Of a DNA stretch of 64,000 nucleotides, positions 25,991 through 35,376 are shown piece by piece (within the stretch, counting starts at the first letter, position 1; every line of letters starts with the position of its first letter). The stretch comes from Imperialibacter roseus (lineage in GTDB: Bacteria; Bacteroidota; Bacteroidia; Cytophagales; Cyclobacteriaceae). A program made the translations under genes and the position numbers. The stretch lies in assembly GCF_032999765.1 (NCBI RefSeq), contig NZ_CP136051.1, positions 682,001 to 746,000 on the forward strand, written 5' to 3'. The notes beneath the pieces were generated by a model, which did not search any database, was not told where the DNA came from, and saw only the letters and a program-made list of their open reading frames with translations.

Positions 25991-26704
25991 TCACAGGCTC
26001 TGACAGAAATCCAATAGCTTGTGAAGACCAGCTTCGCTTTTGAAGTCGATAGACTCCGCCTTGATAAAATCACGGATGGTATTTTTGTGGCGGGGCAGTA
26101 TCCGGTAGATGTATTTTCCGCTGGCTGGGAATACTCTATGGTTGCGGTCGATTAAGAAGAATGCCACCTTCTTTTCCACAATGATGTTGCTCCGGGCAAA
26201 CTGGTCTTCCAACACTCTGTCGGTGTCGTTTCCTACTCTCCTTAGTACGATGTTGGTTGTGGAGGGATCTACGAAATTGGAGTATCCATCAAAGGTGCCC
26301 TCATCGACCGGAATTAAATGAACGAAGTCTTTTCTGGCAAGCTTTGGGAATAGTGAGTCGTTCTGTACTTCTACAAGGCCATATTTATAGTCGTTAAGAA
26401 TGACCGTATCTCCAAAGTCATATTTTTGAACCAGATAGTCGTTTTTCAAAAAAGTGGTATCTTTTTTTACGCTGATCAACACCATTTTTTGATATAGCAG
26501 ACTGTAGTTGGCCATGGCGAGTGAGGTGTTGCCATCCACGTAGAAAATGGAGCATTTGCGGAAAGCCGGAAACAGATAAAGCTCATGAAATGGTACTATA
26601 CTTTCCACCTTGACACCTGCGGGGACACGGTAGGGCCAATTCGACTGGCCCACGATCTCTCCTTGAAAAAGAAAAAATAGCGATGTAACTATCAAAGCCT
26701 TCAT
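25991..26704 (-). CDS. Unrecognised exported protein
   Basis: 237 residues from the ATG at 26702-26704, chosen because a signal peptide follows (MKALIVTSLFFLFQGEIVGQ). The mature protein is a mix of strands with many aromatic residues (ELYLFPAFRKCSIFYVDGN, then VQKYDFGDTVILNDY) and a C-terminal helical part (HKNTIRDFIKAESIDF) that resembles the tail of small Bacteroidota secreted proteins. No family, motif or partner could be named. It converges with the GMC subunit 3 gene 59 bases away. Confidence 0.7.
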   Translation of the reverse strand: MKALIVTSLFFLFQGEIVGQSNWPYRVPAGVKVESIVPFHELYLFPAFRKCSIFYVDGNTSLAMANYSLLYQKMVLISVKKDTTFLKNDYLVQKYDFGDTVILNDYKYGLVEVQNDSLFPKLARKDFVHLIPVDEGTFDGYSNFVDPSTTNIVLRRVGNDTDRVLEDQFARSNIIVEKKVAFFLIDRNHRVFPASGKYIYRILPRHKNTIRDFIKAESIDFKSEAGLHKLLDFCQSL

Positions 26705-26985
26705 ATCAGGTCGTTTTTCCAAGTACCTGTGAAACTCACGCATTTAACAACTCAACGGCTGTTTGGGTTGGTGGCAGGAGCTTTTATCAAGGTATGAATT
26801 TAGGCAGAGGAGTTCAAGATAGTCGGCTTGTATTAATGTGCAGTGCCTGCCTGTTGACAATTAGCGATCAATATTGTGGGCCTGACAGACGCATTCGGCA
26901 GCAGCAAAGCAATCCTTTGGAATAATGCTAAGTGGAGGTTTTGGAGGCGAACCCAGTGCACTAGTCAGTTTTGGAGTTATTTATG

Positions 26986-27780
26986 TTACTGAAGGGAGTC
27001 CTCCTCCTCGAAGAGGTTTCCGGTTTTGTTAACGATTTCATGAATAATAACATCTAGTTGCTCGATGGTTTGCTGCATGTTCTGAAAAACTTGTCGGTTT
27101 TCTTCAAGCGAGTTTTGATCCCAGTCAATCAGCATCATGAGCCCTTTAATAGAGGCAACTGGCCCCCGTACCTTGTGCGATTGTATCCAGGCTATTTCTT
27201 TCAACGCTTCATTTTGGCGCTTAAGCCGTTCCTCAGTTTCCTTAAATGCGGTAACGTCCTTTGCCGTGACCAAAATGCTGGTGTCGAGGTCATCACTCCC
27301 CGAAAGGAGCGAAAAGGAGACTGCGTGTGTAACCGCAACGTTACCCGATGTGAGGAAATTTAGTTCCAAATTCACCGAGATGTTATTTTCCTTCAAATCT
27401 TTTTCAATCCGATCCAGGCTGTTCTGATAGTTGGGGCCGAGTAGCTTGCTGAATGGCTGGTCAACAAGCTGGTCTTTCGTATATCCAAGAGAGCTTAATA
27501 CCTGGTGATTGGCTGTCTCAATAGTGAAGTCTTTCTTTAAAATGATCAACAGGTCGATAACGCCCCTGTAGATGTTTTGGAGGTAGTTTCTGGATACTGT
27601 AGATGCCTTAATTTCTTCTCCCAGCATGTTGATGCCGCCTATGAGGCCATCAAGCTCGTTGTTTTCGGCTGAGCGCTGAAGTCGGAAGTTGTAATTGCCG
27701 TTGGCAATTTCGAATATCATGGACTGGATTTCTTCAATCCGATTGTAGATATCTGCTGGTAAGGTTGATTTAAGTGACAT
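26986..27780 (-). CDS. PAS protein ending after a histidine-kinase dimerisation segment (no ATPase domain)
   Basis: 264 residues. Order: HAMP-like coil (about 15-60), PAS domain (about 65-180), coiled coil (TEERLKRQNEALKEIA), and a dimerisation/phosphoacceptor-like helix with the H-box IQSHKVRGPVASIKG, H202 being the expected site. The protein then stops, with no N, G1 or G2 box of a catalytic domain and none downstream in any frame. So it is a natural kinase lacking its catalytic part: a phosphotransfer adaptor or a decoy, unless it is a 3' truncation. The helices end at a plausible domain boundary, which favours a designed short form. A palindrome lies 15 bases upstream. Confidence 0.8.
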   Translation of the reverse strand: MSLKSTLPADIYNRIEEIQSMIFEIANGNYNFRLQRSAENNELDGLIGGINMLGEEIKASTVSRNYLQNIYRGVIDLLIILKKDFTIETANHQVLSSLGYTKDQLVDQPFSKLLGPNYQNSLDRIEKDLKENNISVNLELNFLTSGNVAVTHAVSFSLLSGSDDLDTSILVTAKDVTAFKETEERLKRQNEALKEIAWIQSHKVRGPVASIKGLMMLIDWDQNSLEENRQVFQNMQQTIEQLDVIIHEIVNKTGNLFEEEDSLQ

Positions 27781-28134
27781 GCTCTAAGGTAAAATATGTC
27801 CAATAAATTGGACATAAACAGGTTAGGTTAATAGTGGTTCTACTTATAAGGTTATTGAATGCTAACGTATATTATGCAATTTCTTTTCATATTTCAACTT
27901 TTGAAGCCAAATTGTACAGGAGATGCAACTAAATGACGGAATCGGCTCAGTTATTTAAATTATATTTTTCGAAGAATTAGTTGTTTGATTCTTTGGCTGG
28001 GTTGCTGTGTGACCTGAGTAAGAAATGACTGATAAAAGCTACCGAAAGGCGCATCTATCGGATGGGTTATCGCCATATTTGCTTTCTTTTTGAAATATCC
28101 GTTTGGTGAATTGATAAAATCTAAATTTTAGAAA
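27781..28134. other. Intergenic region with a palindrome before the PAS gene
   Basis: A 354-base A/T-rich divergent gap. Its one clear structure is a palindrome next to the PAS gene, listed separately. No RNA gene or repeat was seen, and no good TAnnTTTG box for the PHP gene. Confidence 0.5.
27795..27816. promoter_or_regulatory. Palindromic putative operator of the PAS gene
   Basis: TATGTCCAAT and ATTGGACATA form a perfect inverted repeat with 10-base arms and a 2-base spacer, 15 bases upstream of the PAS protein start codon. A dimeric repressor binding site is the likely reading. A transcript starting further upstream would carry it in the leader. Confidence 0.5.
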
Positions 28135-29328
28135 ATGAAAAGGTTAGGTATTCTATCGGTCTTTTTGCTGCTTCTCTGGTCGTGTGGCACGCCGAAAATA
28201 GCTAAGGTTGAAAGGCAATGGTACAAGGGAAATTTACACACCCATAGCTATTGGAGTGATGGTGACGAATTTCCTGAAATGATCATGGGCTGGTACAAGG
28301 ACCACGGCTATGACTTTATCGGACTTTCTGACCACAATACATTGGCCGCTGGTGAAAAGTGGAAACTTGTACCGAAGGGAGGGGTGTATAAAGATGCTTT
28401 TTACACTTATCTTAAAAAATATGGGGAGGACTGGGTAGAGTATAAGGAGGACACAGGCCGGGTAAGTGTGAAGCTGAAAACTTTTCAGGAATACGTGCCA
28501 CTTTTTGCAGAAAAGGACAAATTCCTCATCATACAGTCAGAGGAAATTACGAACAGTTTCGAGGGGAAACCTCTGCACCTGAACGTTACCAATGTTAAAA
28601 AGTTGATTGGGGAACAGGAAGGGAGTAGTGTGTCGGATGTGCTGCAAAAAAGCATTGACGCAGTAACGGCACAACGACGGGCCACGGGTCAACCAATGAT
28701 CATTCACATCAACCATCCCAATTTCTATTTTGCTATTACGGTCGACGACATGATCTCGCTTAACGGTGAGAGATTCTTCGAGGTGTTCAATGGCCACCCC
28801 ATGGTTAACAACTACGGCGATTCCACCCATATTGGCATGGAGGAGATGTGGGACCGCATCAATATTGCCTACCTGGCCGCCGGTAAGCCCCTGATGTATG
28901 GCGTGGCAACCGACGACAGCCACAATTACCATATGTTTGGCGATGCCTATAGCAACAGCGGCCGGGGCTGGGTGATGGTGCAAGCCGACTCGCTCCGACC
29001 TGCGTCTTTGATTGAAGCCATGGAAGCAGGCGACTTTTATGGGTCGACCGGGGTGACGTTGAGCAGGATTAGCCGGGAGGGGAACAAACTCAGAGTGGAG
29101 GTGGCAGCGGAAGAGGGTGTTGCTTATACCATACAATTCATTGGGGTGAAGAAAGGCGAGGAGATGTCTTCGGTGTTGATGGAGAAAAAAGGAATAGCCG
29201 ATGAATTTGCGCTAACCGAAGATATTGTGTTTGTCAGGGCTAAAGTAGTATCCGACAAGTATAAAGAAAATCCTTTCAAAGAGGGTGATTTTGAGGCAGC
29301 CTGGACGCAGCCGATGGTTTATCAGTAA
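28135..29328 (+). CDS. PHP-domain lipoprotein (metal-dependent phosphoesterase-like)
   Basis: 397 residues. A lipoprotein signal peptide ends in LLLLWSCGT (lipidated Cys near residue 17). The PHP signature is present: YKGNLHTHSYWSDGD (first metal-binding histidines, about 33-47) and FIGLSDHN. Later motifs, such as IHINHPNF and TDDSHNY, supply further metal ligands. PHP proteins are phosphoesterases or, in exported forms, of unknown target. The C-terminal segment is a small beta domain. The FG-GAP gene follows 66 bases downstream with its own candidate promoter. Confidence 0.88.
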   Translation: MKRLGILSVFLLLLWSCGTPKIAKVERQWYKGNLHTHSYWSDGDEFPEMIMGWYKDHGYDFIGLSDHNTLAAGEKWKLVPKGGVYKDAFYTYLKKYGEDWVEYKEDTGRVSVKLKTFQEYVPLFAEKDKFLIIQSEEITNSFEGKPLHLNVTNVKKLIGEQEGSSVSDVLQKSIDAVTAQRRATGQPMIIHINHPNFYFAITVDDMISLNGERFFEVFNGHPMVNNYGDSTHIGMEEMWDRINIAYLAAGKPLMYGVATDDSHNYHMFGDAYSNSGRGWVMVQADSLRPASLIEAMEAGDFYGSTGVTLSRISREGNKLRVEVAAEEGVAYTIQFIGVKKGEEMSSVLMEKKGIADEFALTEDIVFVRAKVVSDKYKENPFKEGDFEAAWTQPMVYQ

Positions 29329-29339
29329 GACTGGCCCTT

Positions 29340-29369
29340 TTGAACTTGCTGCTCTTTGATCTATCTTTC
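29340..29369 (+). promoter_or_regulatory. Candidate promoter of the FG-GAP repeat gene
   Basis: TTG (29340-29342), a 19-base spacer and TATCTTTC (29362-29369), one base off TAnnTTTG. The implied start lies about 20 bases before the ATG at 29395. Confidence 0.5.
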
Positions 29370-29394
29370 AAAGGATTAAAATCAATAGCATCGG

Positions 29395-30870
29395 ATGGCT
29401 TTTCGGGTTACACTATTTCTGCTGGCATGTATTGGCATAGCTGGTCAGCTGCTGGGGCAAGAATCATGGACAAAACGTCTACCCGGAATCGGGACTTTTT
29501 CATCGCCCAGAGTAGCTGACCTCAATGGAGATGGCATCAAGGATATTATTCTCGGAGCAGGCAGGGAGGAATTCAAAGCCTGCGATTCGGCCGTTTTTGC
29601 GCTGGACGGGCGAACCGGCGACATGCTTTGGAATGTGTCGGCTATTGATCAGGTGTTTGGCTCGGCCAGCCTGAAAGACATCACGGGCGATGGTGTGATG
29701 GATGTGTTCATCAATGGGAGGTCAGCGGAGTTGCAGGCTGTAAATGGTAAAACTGGTGAAGTGATCTGGCGTTTCAACGACCCCGACCTGGCCAAAGAGC
29801 GGAAGCAAAAGCAGTGGTTCAACTTTTACAACCCACAGTTTGTGCCAGATCAAAACGGAGATGGTGTGGAGGATATATTGATTTCCAACGGCGGAGATGT
29901 GATGGCAGAGCCCTACGACCCAAACAGACCAGCGGGGCATTTGGTAGTGCTCAACACGCTCACTGGCGAAGTGCTGGGAAAGGCTAGAATGCCCGACGGC
30001 AAGGAAATATACATGTCGGTGGCTACTTTGCCGATCGACGGAAGCCAGGACAGGGAAATTATTTTTGGAACAGGGGGCGAAACCATTGGGGGTAACTTGT
30101 GGCTGGGTACCCTCTCACAGGTGATGAAAGGTGATTTAGCTGACGCCATCAAATTGGATAGCAGTGCAAACAAGGGGTTTATTGCTCCGGCGGCCTGGGT
30201 GGATGTGAATGACGACGGTAGTCCGGATATTGTTGCCAATGCTGTGGATGGAAGATTTCTGGCATTCGACGGAAAAACGCATCAGAAGATCTGGCAGGTG
30301 CAAATGGACAATAGCGAAGCTTATAGCTCGATTTCCGTTGGGTATTTTAATGCCGATAAGACCCCCGACTTTTTCATGTCTTTTGCTCAGGGCTCCTGGC
30401 CCAATCTTGACTGGACCAAGCAATTCATGGTGAATGGCGCAAATGGAGCGGTTGAGTTTCTGGACTCCCTTGGGCTTTACCAAACTACCACGCCTGTAAT
30501 TGCCGATTTTACCCTCGATGGTGTTGACGATGCTCTCGTTATAGTCAACTATCAGGCAGAAAGCCTGGAGAATGGTTTGATGAAGAAGTACTTCTACAAT
30601 ATGCTGGCGGTGATTGATTTCACGACGGGTGAAGTCATTGATCTCGATGTTCATACCGACGGACACAATCTTTCGTCAACCCCCTGGGTGGGCGATTTGG
30701 ATGGCGATGGCAATATTGACATTGTTTACTGCCATGCTACAAACACGGAACACACCTACACCTTCGATGGGATGGAAGTTATCCGACTGACTACCACACT
30801 GCCTGTTAACAAGGAGATTAAATGGGGTGCCTATATGGGCAGCGGGTATGACGGCGTGTTTAAAAAGTGA
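29395..30870 (+). CDS. Exported FG-GAP/VCBS beta-propeller protein
   Basis: 491 residues with a signal peptide (ending AGQLLGQ). It has at least six blades marked by calcium-binding-like motifs: DLNGDGIKDIILG, DITGDGVMDVFI, DQNGDGVEDILIS, DVNDDGSPDIV, DFTLDGVDDALVI and DLDGDGNIDIVY. These D-x-[DN]-x-DG loops are the FG-GAP/VCBS repeats of extracellular propellers, and PQQ-like GKTGEVIW words also occur. Such proteins bind surfaces or polysaccharides or act as periplasmic scaffolds. No lipobox or sorting domain is visible. It converges with the MBL-fold gene 8 bases away. Confidence 0.85.
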   Translation: MAFRVTLFLLACIGIAGQLLGQESWTKRLPGIGTFSSPRVADLNGDGIKDIILGAGREEFKACDSAVFALDGRTGDMLWNVSAIDQVFGSASLKDITGDGVMDVFINGRSAELQAVNGKTGEVIWRFNDPDLAKERKQKQWFNFYNPQFVPDQNGDGVEDILISNGGDVMAEPYDPNRPAGHLVVLNTLTGEVLGKARMPDGKEIYMSVATLPIDGSQDREIIFGTGGETIGGNLWLGTLSQVMKGDLADAIKLDSSANKGFIAPAAWVDVNDDGSPDIVANAVDGRFLAFDGKTHQKIWQVQMDNSEAYSSISVGYFNADKTPDFFMSFAQGSWPNLDWTKQFMVNGANGAVEFLDSLGLYQTTTPVIADFTLDGVDDALVIVNYQAESLENGLMKKYFYNMLAVIDFTTGEVIDLDVHTDGHNLSSTPWVGDLDGDGNIDIVYCHATNTEHTYTFDGMEVIRLTTTLPVNKEIKWGAYMGSGYDGVFKK

Positions 30871-30878
30871 TGCAATTA

Positions 30879-32030
30879 TCAGTTTAGCGAGTCCCACCAT
30901 CTTTCCATCGGGAAGTCTGGCTGGCCTACTATCAGTCTTTCACCAATTTTTGGCGTGGCGATAGGCATCCCCAATACAGCAGCCTCTTTTGTTACCCGGT
31001 CGATAGGGTCTTTCCATGCATGAAGCGCCAGCACAAATGCCCCCCAGTGGATGGGCATCATAACTTTTGCATTTAAGTCAATGGCACCCTGGGCAGTCTC
31101 TTCAGGCAGCATGTGAATATTGTGCCAGCGCAGGTCGTACTGTCCGCACTCCATAAGAGCCGCATCAAACGGGCCGTATTTTTGACCAATTTCTTTAAAA
31201 TGTGGGCCATAACCGCTATCGCCACTGAAGTAGATGTTGGCGTATGTTCCTTTGATTACCCATGAGCCCCACAGGGTTGAAAAACGATTGGTAATGCCCC
31301 TGCCGGAGAAATGCCTTGCCGGTGTGCAGACAATTTGAAGGTTCTCGTGCGTTGTCTCCTCCCACCAATTCATCTCGTGTATTTTGTCTTCGGCTACCCC
31401 CCAGGCGACCAGATGAGCACCAACACCCAACGGTACGTAAAAGTCTTTTACTTTGTCTTTTAATCGCATCACCGATTCGTAATCGAGGTGGTCGTAGTGG
31501 TCATGGGAAAAGAAGACAGCATCGATAGCCGGAAGCTGTTCGATTTCTATGGGTAGCCCCTCGGTAAACCGATGCGAGCCCAACCATGAAACAGGGGAAG
31601 GGCTGTCGCCGAACATCGGGTCGAGCAATATGTTTTTGCCTTCCATTTCTAAAAGAAAAGCTGAGTGACCAAACCAGGTGAGTCTGGTAAGCGTGTCGGG
31701 TCGGTTCACGATGCTGAGGGAGTCGACTTTGAGCACTGGTAGCAAGTTTTCCGGTGCAAGGTTAGGCACGCCAACAACGTAGTCCCGTAGCAGGGTTTTG
31801 ATGGTCGGCCAGTCCATTTCCATGGAAGTGGGGGTGTTGTTAACGAACAAACCCTTTTCAAAATGCCCCGACTTTTCGTAAGAAGCGACTTGGGCCTCCG
31901 TTGGAGAGCCGCCAAACTGGGGGCTAAGGCTGGTGAAAAGGAAGCCCCCAACAAACACCAGCAAAAGAATAGCAGCCAGCGTCAGGCCTGTGTATTTCAG
32001 TATTGAAAGGAAACGTCGCATGTAGTTCAT
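30879..32030 (-). CDS. Metallo-beta-lactamase fold hydrolase (NAPE-PLD/UlaG-like), membrane-anchored
   Basis: 383 residues. One N-terminal membrane helix (residues about 13-35) is followed by an MBL domain: FFSHDHYDHLD (zinc ligands), TPARHFSGRG and a GDSGYG loop. The WFGHSAFLLEMEGKNILLDPMF segment is typical of the N-acyl phosphatidylethanolamine phospholipase D / UlaG branch. Activity probably on lipid or phosphodiester substrates in the envelope. The ATG immediately follows the U tract of the upstream permease terminator; a second ATG three codons on (32019-32021) is possible. Confidence 0.9.
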   Translation of the reverse strand: MNYMRRFLSILKYTGLTLAAILLLVFVGGFLFTSLSPQFGGSPTEAQVASYEKSGHFEKGLFVNNTPTSMEMDWPTIKTLLRDYVVGVPNLAPENLLPVLKVDSLSIVNRPDTLTRLTWFGHSAFLLEMEGKNILLDPMFGDSPSPVSWLGSHRFTEGLPIEIEQLPAIDAVFFSHDHYDHLDYESVMRLKDKVKDFYVPLGVGAHLVAWGVAEDKIHEMNWWEETTHENLQIVCTPARHFSGRGITNRFSTLWGSWVIKGTYANIYFSGDSGYGPHFKEIGQKYGPFDAALMECGQYDLRWHNIHMLPEETAQGAIDLNAKVMMPIHWGAFVLALHAWKDPIDRVTKEAAVLGMPIATPKIGERLIVGQPDFPMERWWDSLN

Positions 32031-32064
32031 AAAAAAGCCTGATTGACGTGGCTCAATCAGGCTT
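32031..32064 (-). terminator. Rho-independent terminator of the FtsX-type permease gene
   Basis: On the minus strand AAGCCTGATTGA pairs perfectly with TCAATCAGGCTT around a 6-base loop, followed by a run of six T that ends directly at the MBL gene start codon. The last transcribed base would lie at or just before that ATG. Confidence 0.9.
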
Positions 32065-32106
32065 CAAATTAACTCAATCCCTCAAGAGATTGTTCCCTAA
32101 GTGTAT

Positions 32107-34776
32107 TTATTCATATCTCAACGCCTTCACAGGATCGGACTTGGCCGTGGCCATAGTTTTGTAACCAACAGTAAGCACGGCGATGACCAAAACCAGCAGG
32201 CCTGCTACGATAAACACCAGCGGTGTGATGGCGATCCGGTAGGCAAAGTTGTCGAGCCAGTTGTTCATAATGAACCAGGTAGCTGGCCATGCTATAATGT
32301 TAGCAATCAAAACCAGGTAGACGAATTCTTTGGAAAGCAGCATCACAATGTGCCCAACATCGGCTCCAATGGCTTTTCTGATGCCAATCTCTTTTGTTTT
32401 TTGTAGTGCATTGAAAGAAGACAAACCAAAAAGCCCCAGGCAGGCAATCACAATGGCAAATCCGGCAAACAATGTAAACACTCTGCTAAATTTCTTTTCG
32501 GGGTTGTACTGCCGGTTGAAGAAATCGTCGAGAAAGAAGTAATCGAACGGATTGCCTGGGAAATGTGTCGAATAGCTGGCTTCCACTTTATTGAATAGCT
32601 TAGTAAGATCAGAAACTCCATTTTTGTCCAGCTTGATAGTAAAAAAATTGCTTCTCCCGGTCACCAAAGGAAAAAGAAGCGGTGTAACCTTCGTTTTAGC
32701 CGACATTTGGTTATAATTCTCTACAATGCCAATGATCGTTTTGTCGCCTCTACCCCAACTTAGTTTTTGGTTAATGGCTTCTTCTGCCGACTGGAAGCCT
32801 AAGTATTTGGCACCTGCTTCGTTGAGAATAAGCGATCCGGTATCGGTGCCAAATGTTCTGTCATAGTTGCGCCCAGCGACAAGCTTGATATCGTAGGCCG
32901 GGAAGTAATCATAGTCCACTCCGGCGATATAGATTGTTTTGCTGGCTTCATTTGGTTCTTCTGCTCTTTTGATCCCGTTGGCCCAAAAAATTTCATCTCC
33001 CGGCACATTAGTACCCGAGGCTATGGCGGTGATTTCCGGGTTCTGCAATAGCTCATTTCTAAACGTCTGCATGGTTGAACCATAAAGCGAATCAGCTGTA
33101 AATACACCCGGCCCTTTCACAACGAGGGTTTCGGTCATGTCGAAACCAAGGTCAAGATTGCGGACGTAGCTTAGCTGCTGATACACAATAAGAGTTCCTG
33201 CAATCAGACATACCGAAGAAGCAAACTGGAATATGACCAGGGCTTTTCTAAGAAGTATACCACCTTTTTTGCCGGTCATCTTGCCCTTCAGCACAGTAGA
33301 TGGCTGGTAGGATGACAAAACAAATGCAGGGTACAGTCCGGAGAGAAACGAACCGATGAAAACCACCAAAGCTGCAACCAACCAAAAACTTGCACTGAGT
33401 AAGAACGAAAGTCCGAGGCTTGAATCGGTAAGAGCGTTGAACTGATTGATGCCAAGTGTTACTATTGCCAGGCCCACAGTAAAGGCGAGCAAGTTCATAA
33501 CAAAAGATTCGGTGATAAATTGCCCGATCAATTGCGCCTTGAATGCCCCCATGACTTTTCTTACACCGACTTCCTTGGCACGTTCAACCGACCTGGCTGT
33601 GCTAAGATTGATGTAGTTGATCCAGGCGATCACCAGGATAAAGGCAGCTATAATGGTGAGGAAAAAAACAGCTTCTCCATCGCCAGCTTCATCTGGCTCC
33701 GATTCTTGCAAAAGATTGGAATATAGATGTATGTCCGTAATAGGTTGCAAAGGAAACTCCTGTCTGTAATTGTATTTTTCTTCCTCCTCATGTCTTTCCT
33801 CATACAGAATTTCCGCAAACTTCTTATTGAAGGCTGTAGGATCAGTTCCATCTCGCAAAAGAACATAACTATTGAAGTCGTACCACCCCCAGGCCGTTTC
33901 TGACTGGTTATCAGTTTGGTTATTGAGCGTTTGGTAGGAGATAAGGAAGTCAAATTTGATATGCGAATTGTTGGGCACATCTTTGGCCACCGCAGTCACA
34001 GCCATGCTGTACTGGCCGTCTGCACGGATCATTTTCCCGATAGGATCTTCGTTTCCAAAGTATTTTTTGGCGGCCGTTTCCGAAATTACTACTGTATTTG
34101 GTTCCGTCAGACAGGTTTCTACATCTCCCTTGATGAGAGGGAAGGTGAAGATTTTGAGGAAAGCCGGGTCGGCTATATGAATTCTGTCTTCCCGGAAGTT
34201 GATGTTATTGTAAGATACCACCATTGAGAGCGGGTAGGCTCTTGCGAAGTCGACCACCTCCGGCATTTTCTCTTTCATGAAAGGACCTACTCTGGGAACC
34301 GCAGCTGCGCATTCGAACTGTAGCTCCCCTTCCCGGTAAAAGTTGTATTGGATCCTATAGAGGTTTTCGAAATTGGCATTGAATCTATCGTAGCTTTTTT
34401 CGAAAGCCACGTATTGCATAATGAATATGCAGGCAGCCATGCCTAGTGCCAAGCCCAGCACATTCAGTGCGGTGTATACTTTGTTCTTGGAAATGGTGCG
34501 TAGCGTAATCTTGATGTAATTTCGAATCATAGCGCCTGAGTTATTTTGAGTTTTGTAGTGTTGCGTCCGCTTGAGGTCATAGTTGCGTGCTGAGAGTACA
34601 GCATCTTTTATGTAATGGGCCGAAGCACTCCACCTGCCTTTCGTTGCTATTCGTTCTTCGTACAACTCAAGGAGGTCGCCGTGGATCTCCTCAAACAGTT
34701 CCTCACTGTAGATATTTCTCAGTAGGAAAGTGCCTAGGCCGGGTGGCTGATTTGAGGGCTTTTGAGCTGGCTCCAT
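32107..34776 (-). CDS. FtsX-type ABC transporter permease with PadR-associated N-terminal domain
   Basis: 889 residues. The first 85 residues (FLLRNIYSEELFEEIHGDLLELY) form the permease prefix domain found in genes next to PadR regulators. Then comes the MacB/FtsX layout: transmembrane helix 1 near 100-120 (ALNVLGLALGMAACIFIM), a large periplasmic domain, three helices around 370-500 including ARSVERAKEVGVRKVMGA, and a repeat of the same architecture ending near 880. No ATPase gene adjoins. Such permeases export peptides, lipids or antibiotics as mechanotransducers. PadR is encoded 18 bases upstream on the same strand. Confidence 0.92.
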   Translation of the reverse strand: MEPAQKPSNQPPGLGTFLLRNIYSEELFEEIHGDLLELYEERIATKGRWSASAHYIKDAVLSARNYDLKRTQHYKTQNNSGAMIRNYIKITLRTISKNKVYTALNVLGLALGMAACIFIMQYVAFEKSYDRFNANFENLYRIQYNFYREGELQFECAAAVPRVGPFMKEKMPEVVDFARAYPLSMVVSYNNINFREDRIHIADPAFLKIFTFPLIKGDVETCLTEPNTVVISETAAKKYFGNEDPIGKMIRADGQYSMAVTAVAKDVPNNSHIKFDFLISYQTLNNQTDNQSETAWGWYDFNSYVLLRDGTDPTAFNKKFAEILYEERHEEEEKYNYRQEFPLQPITDIHLYSNLLQESEPDEAGDGEAVFFLTIIAAFILVIAWINYINLSTARSVERAKEVGVRKVMGAFKAQLIGQFITESFVMNLLAFTVGLAIVTLGINQFNALTDSSLGLSFLLSASFWLVAALVVFIGSFLSGLYPAFVLSSYQPSTVLKGKMTGKKGGILLRKALVIFQFASSVCLIAGTLIVYQQLSYVRNLDLGFDMTETLVVKGPGVFTADSLYGSTMQTFRNELLQNPEITAIASGTNVPGDEIFWANGIKRAEEPNEASKTIYIAGVDYDYFPAYDIKLVAGRNYDRTFGTDTGSLILNEAGAKYLGFQSAEEAINQKLSWGRGDKTIIGIVENYNQMSAKTKVTPLLFPLVTGRSNFFTIKLDKNGVSDLTKLFNKVEASYSTHFPGNPFDYFFLDDFFNRQYNPEKKFSRVFTLFAGFAIVIACLGLFGLSSFNALQKTKEIGIRKAIGADVGHIVMLLSKEFVYLVLIANIIAWPATWFIMNNWLDNFAYRIAITPLVFIVAGLLVLVIAVLTVGYKTMATAKSDPVKALRYE

Positions 34777-34794
34777 GGCTGAAAACCGAACAAG

Positions 34795-35127
34795 TTAAAT
34801 ATTGGTAAATGACAACTGAGGTATATTCGACCAAATCTGCTCTTTTGTTTCTTTTGCTTCTTTCAGAATGGCGTAACCTGCTGAAGTGACTTTAAATAAG
34901 CGCTTCTTTTTTCCCCCTCTTTTGGATGTAGCGCCGCCGAATTCGGAGGTAAGAAAACCCTTGTCCTCAAGCCTGTAAAGCGAAGAATGTACTGCACTTA
35001 TGTTGACTACCCTGCTGGCAGATTTTTCCAACTCTTCCCGAACAGCCACCGCATAGGCTTCTTCGCTAAGCGACGCCACCATGAGTAACACAAGCTCTTC
35101 AAGTTCACCAAGGTTGTTACCTTTCAT
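34795..35127 (-). CDS. PadR-family transcriptional regulator
   Basis: 110 residues with the PadR winged helix: ELEELVLLMVASLSEEAYAVAVREELEKSA, then VHSSLYRLEDKGFLTSEFG (recognition helix and wing). The basic tail KRGGKKKRLFKVTSAG follows. It likely represses its own operon with the downstream permease, relieved by a ligand the permease handles. A -7 box and an inverted repeat lie upstream (35157-35182). Confidence 0.92.
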   Translation of the reverse strand: MKGNNLGELEELVLLMVASLSEEAYAVAVREELEKSASRVVNISAVHSSLYRLEDKGFLTSEFGGATSKRGGKKKRLFKVTSAGYAILKEAKETKEQIWSNIPQLSFTNI

Positions 35128-35156
35128 TTTTTAAGTTTTGTGATTGATTATCCTCA

Positions 35157-35182
35157 CAAACGTAAACAAAATGAATTTGTTT
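35157..35182 (-). promoter_or_regulatory. Candidate promoter and operator of the padR-permease operon
   Basis: On the minus strand TACGTTTG (35157-35164) matches the Bacteroidota -7 box exactly. Directly upstream of it, AAACAAA and TTTGTTT (35164-35182, 5-base spacer) form an inverted repeat that would block RNA polymerase when bound. No TTG at the usual -33 distance is visible, so activity is uncertain. Confidence 0.45.
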
Positions 35183-35376
35183 TCCTCAGTTTTGTAAATT
35201 ATATAACAATAGAAATATATGGTAAGTTTTTCGGAGGTGTAGTTGGCTAAAGAAGCTGCTACCGGGCATTCTGCCAACGGGCTGGCATCTCCGTTACTGC
35301 TTTAATGCATTAAGCTTTGTCAGGCGAAGCACAGTGTGCCTCAAGCAAAAAAAAGGCAGAAATATGGGTTGAACTA

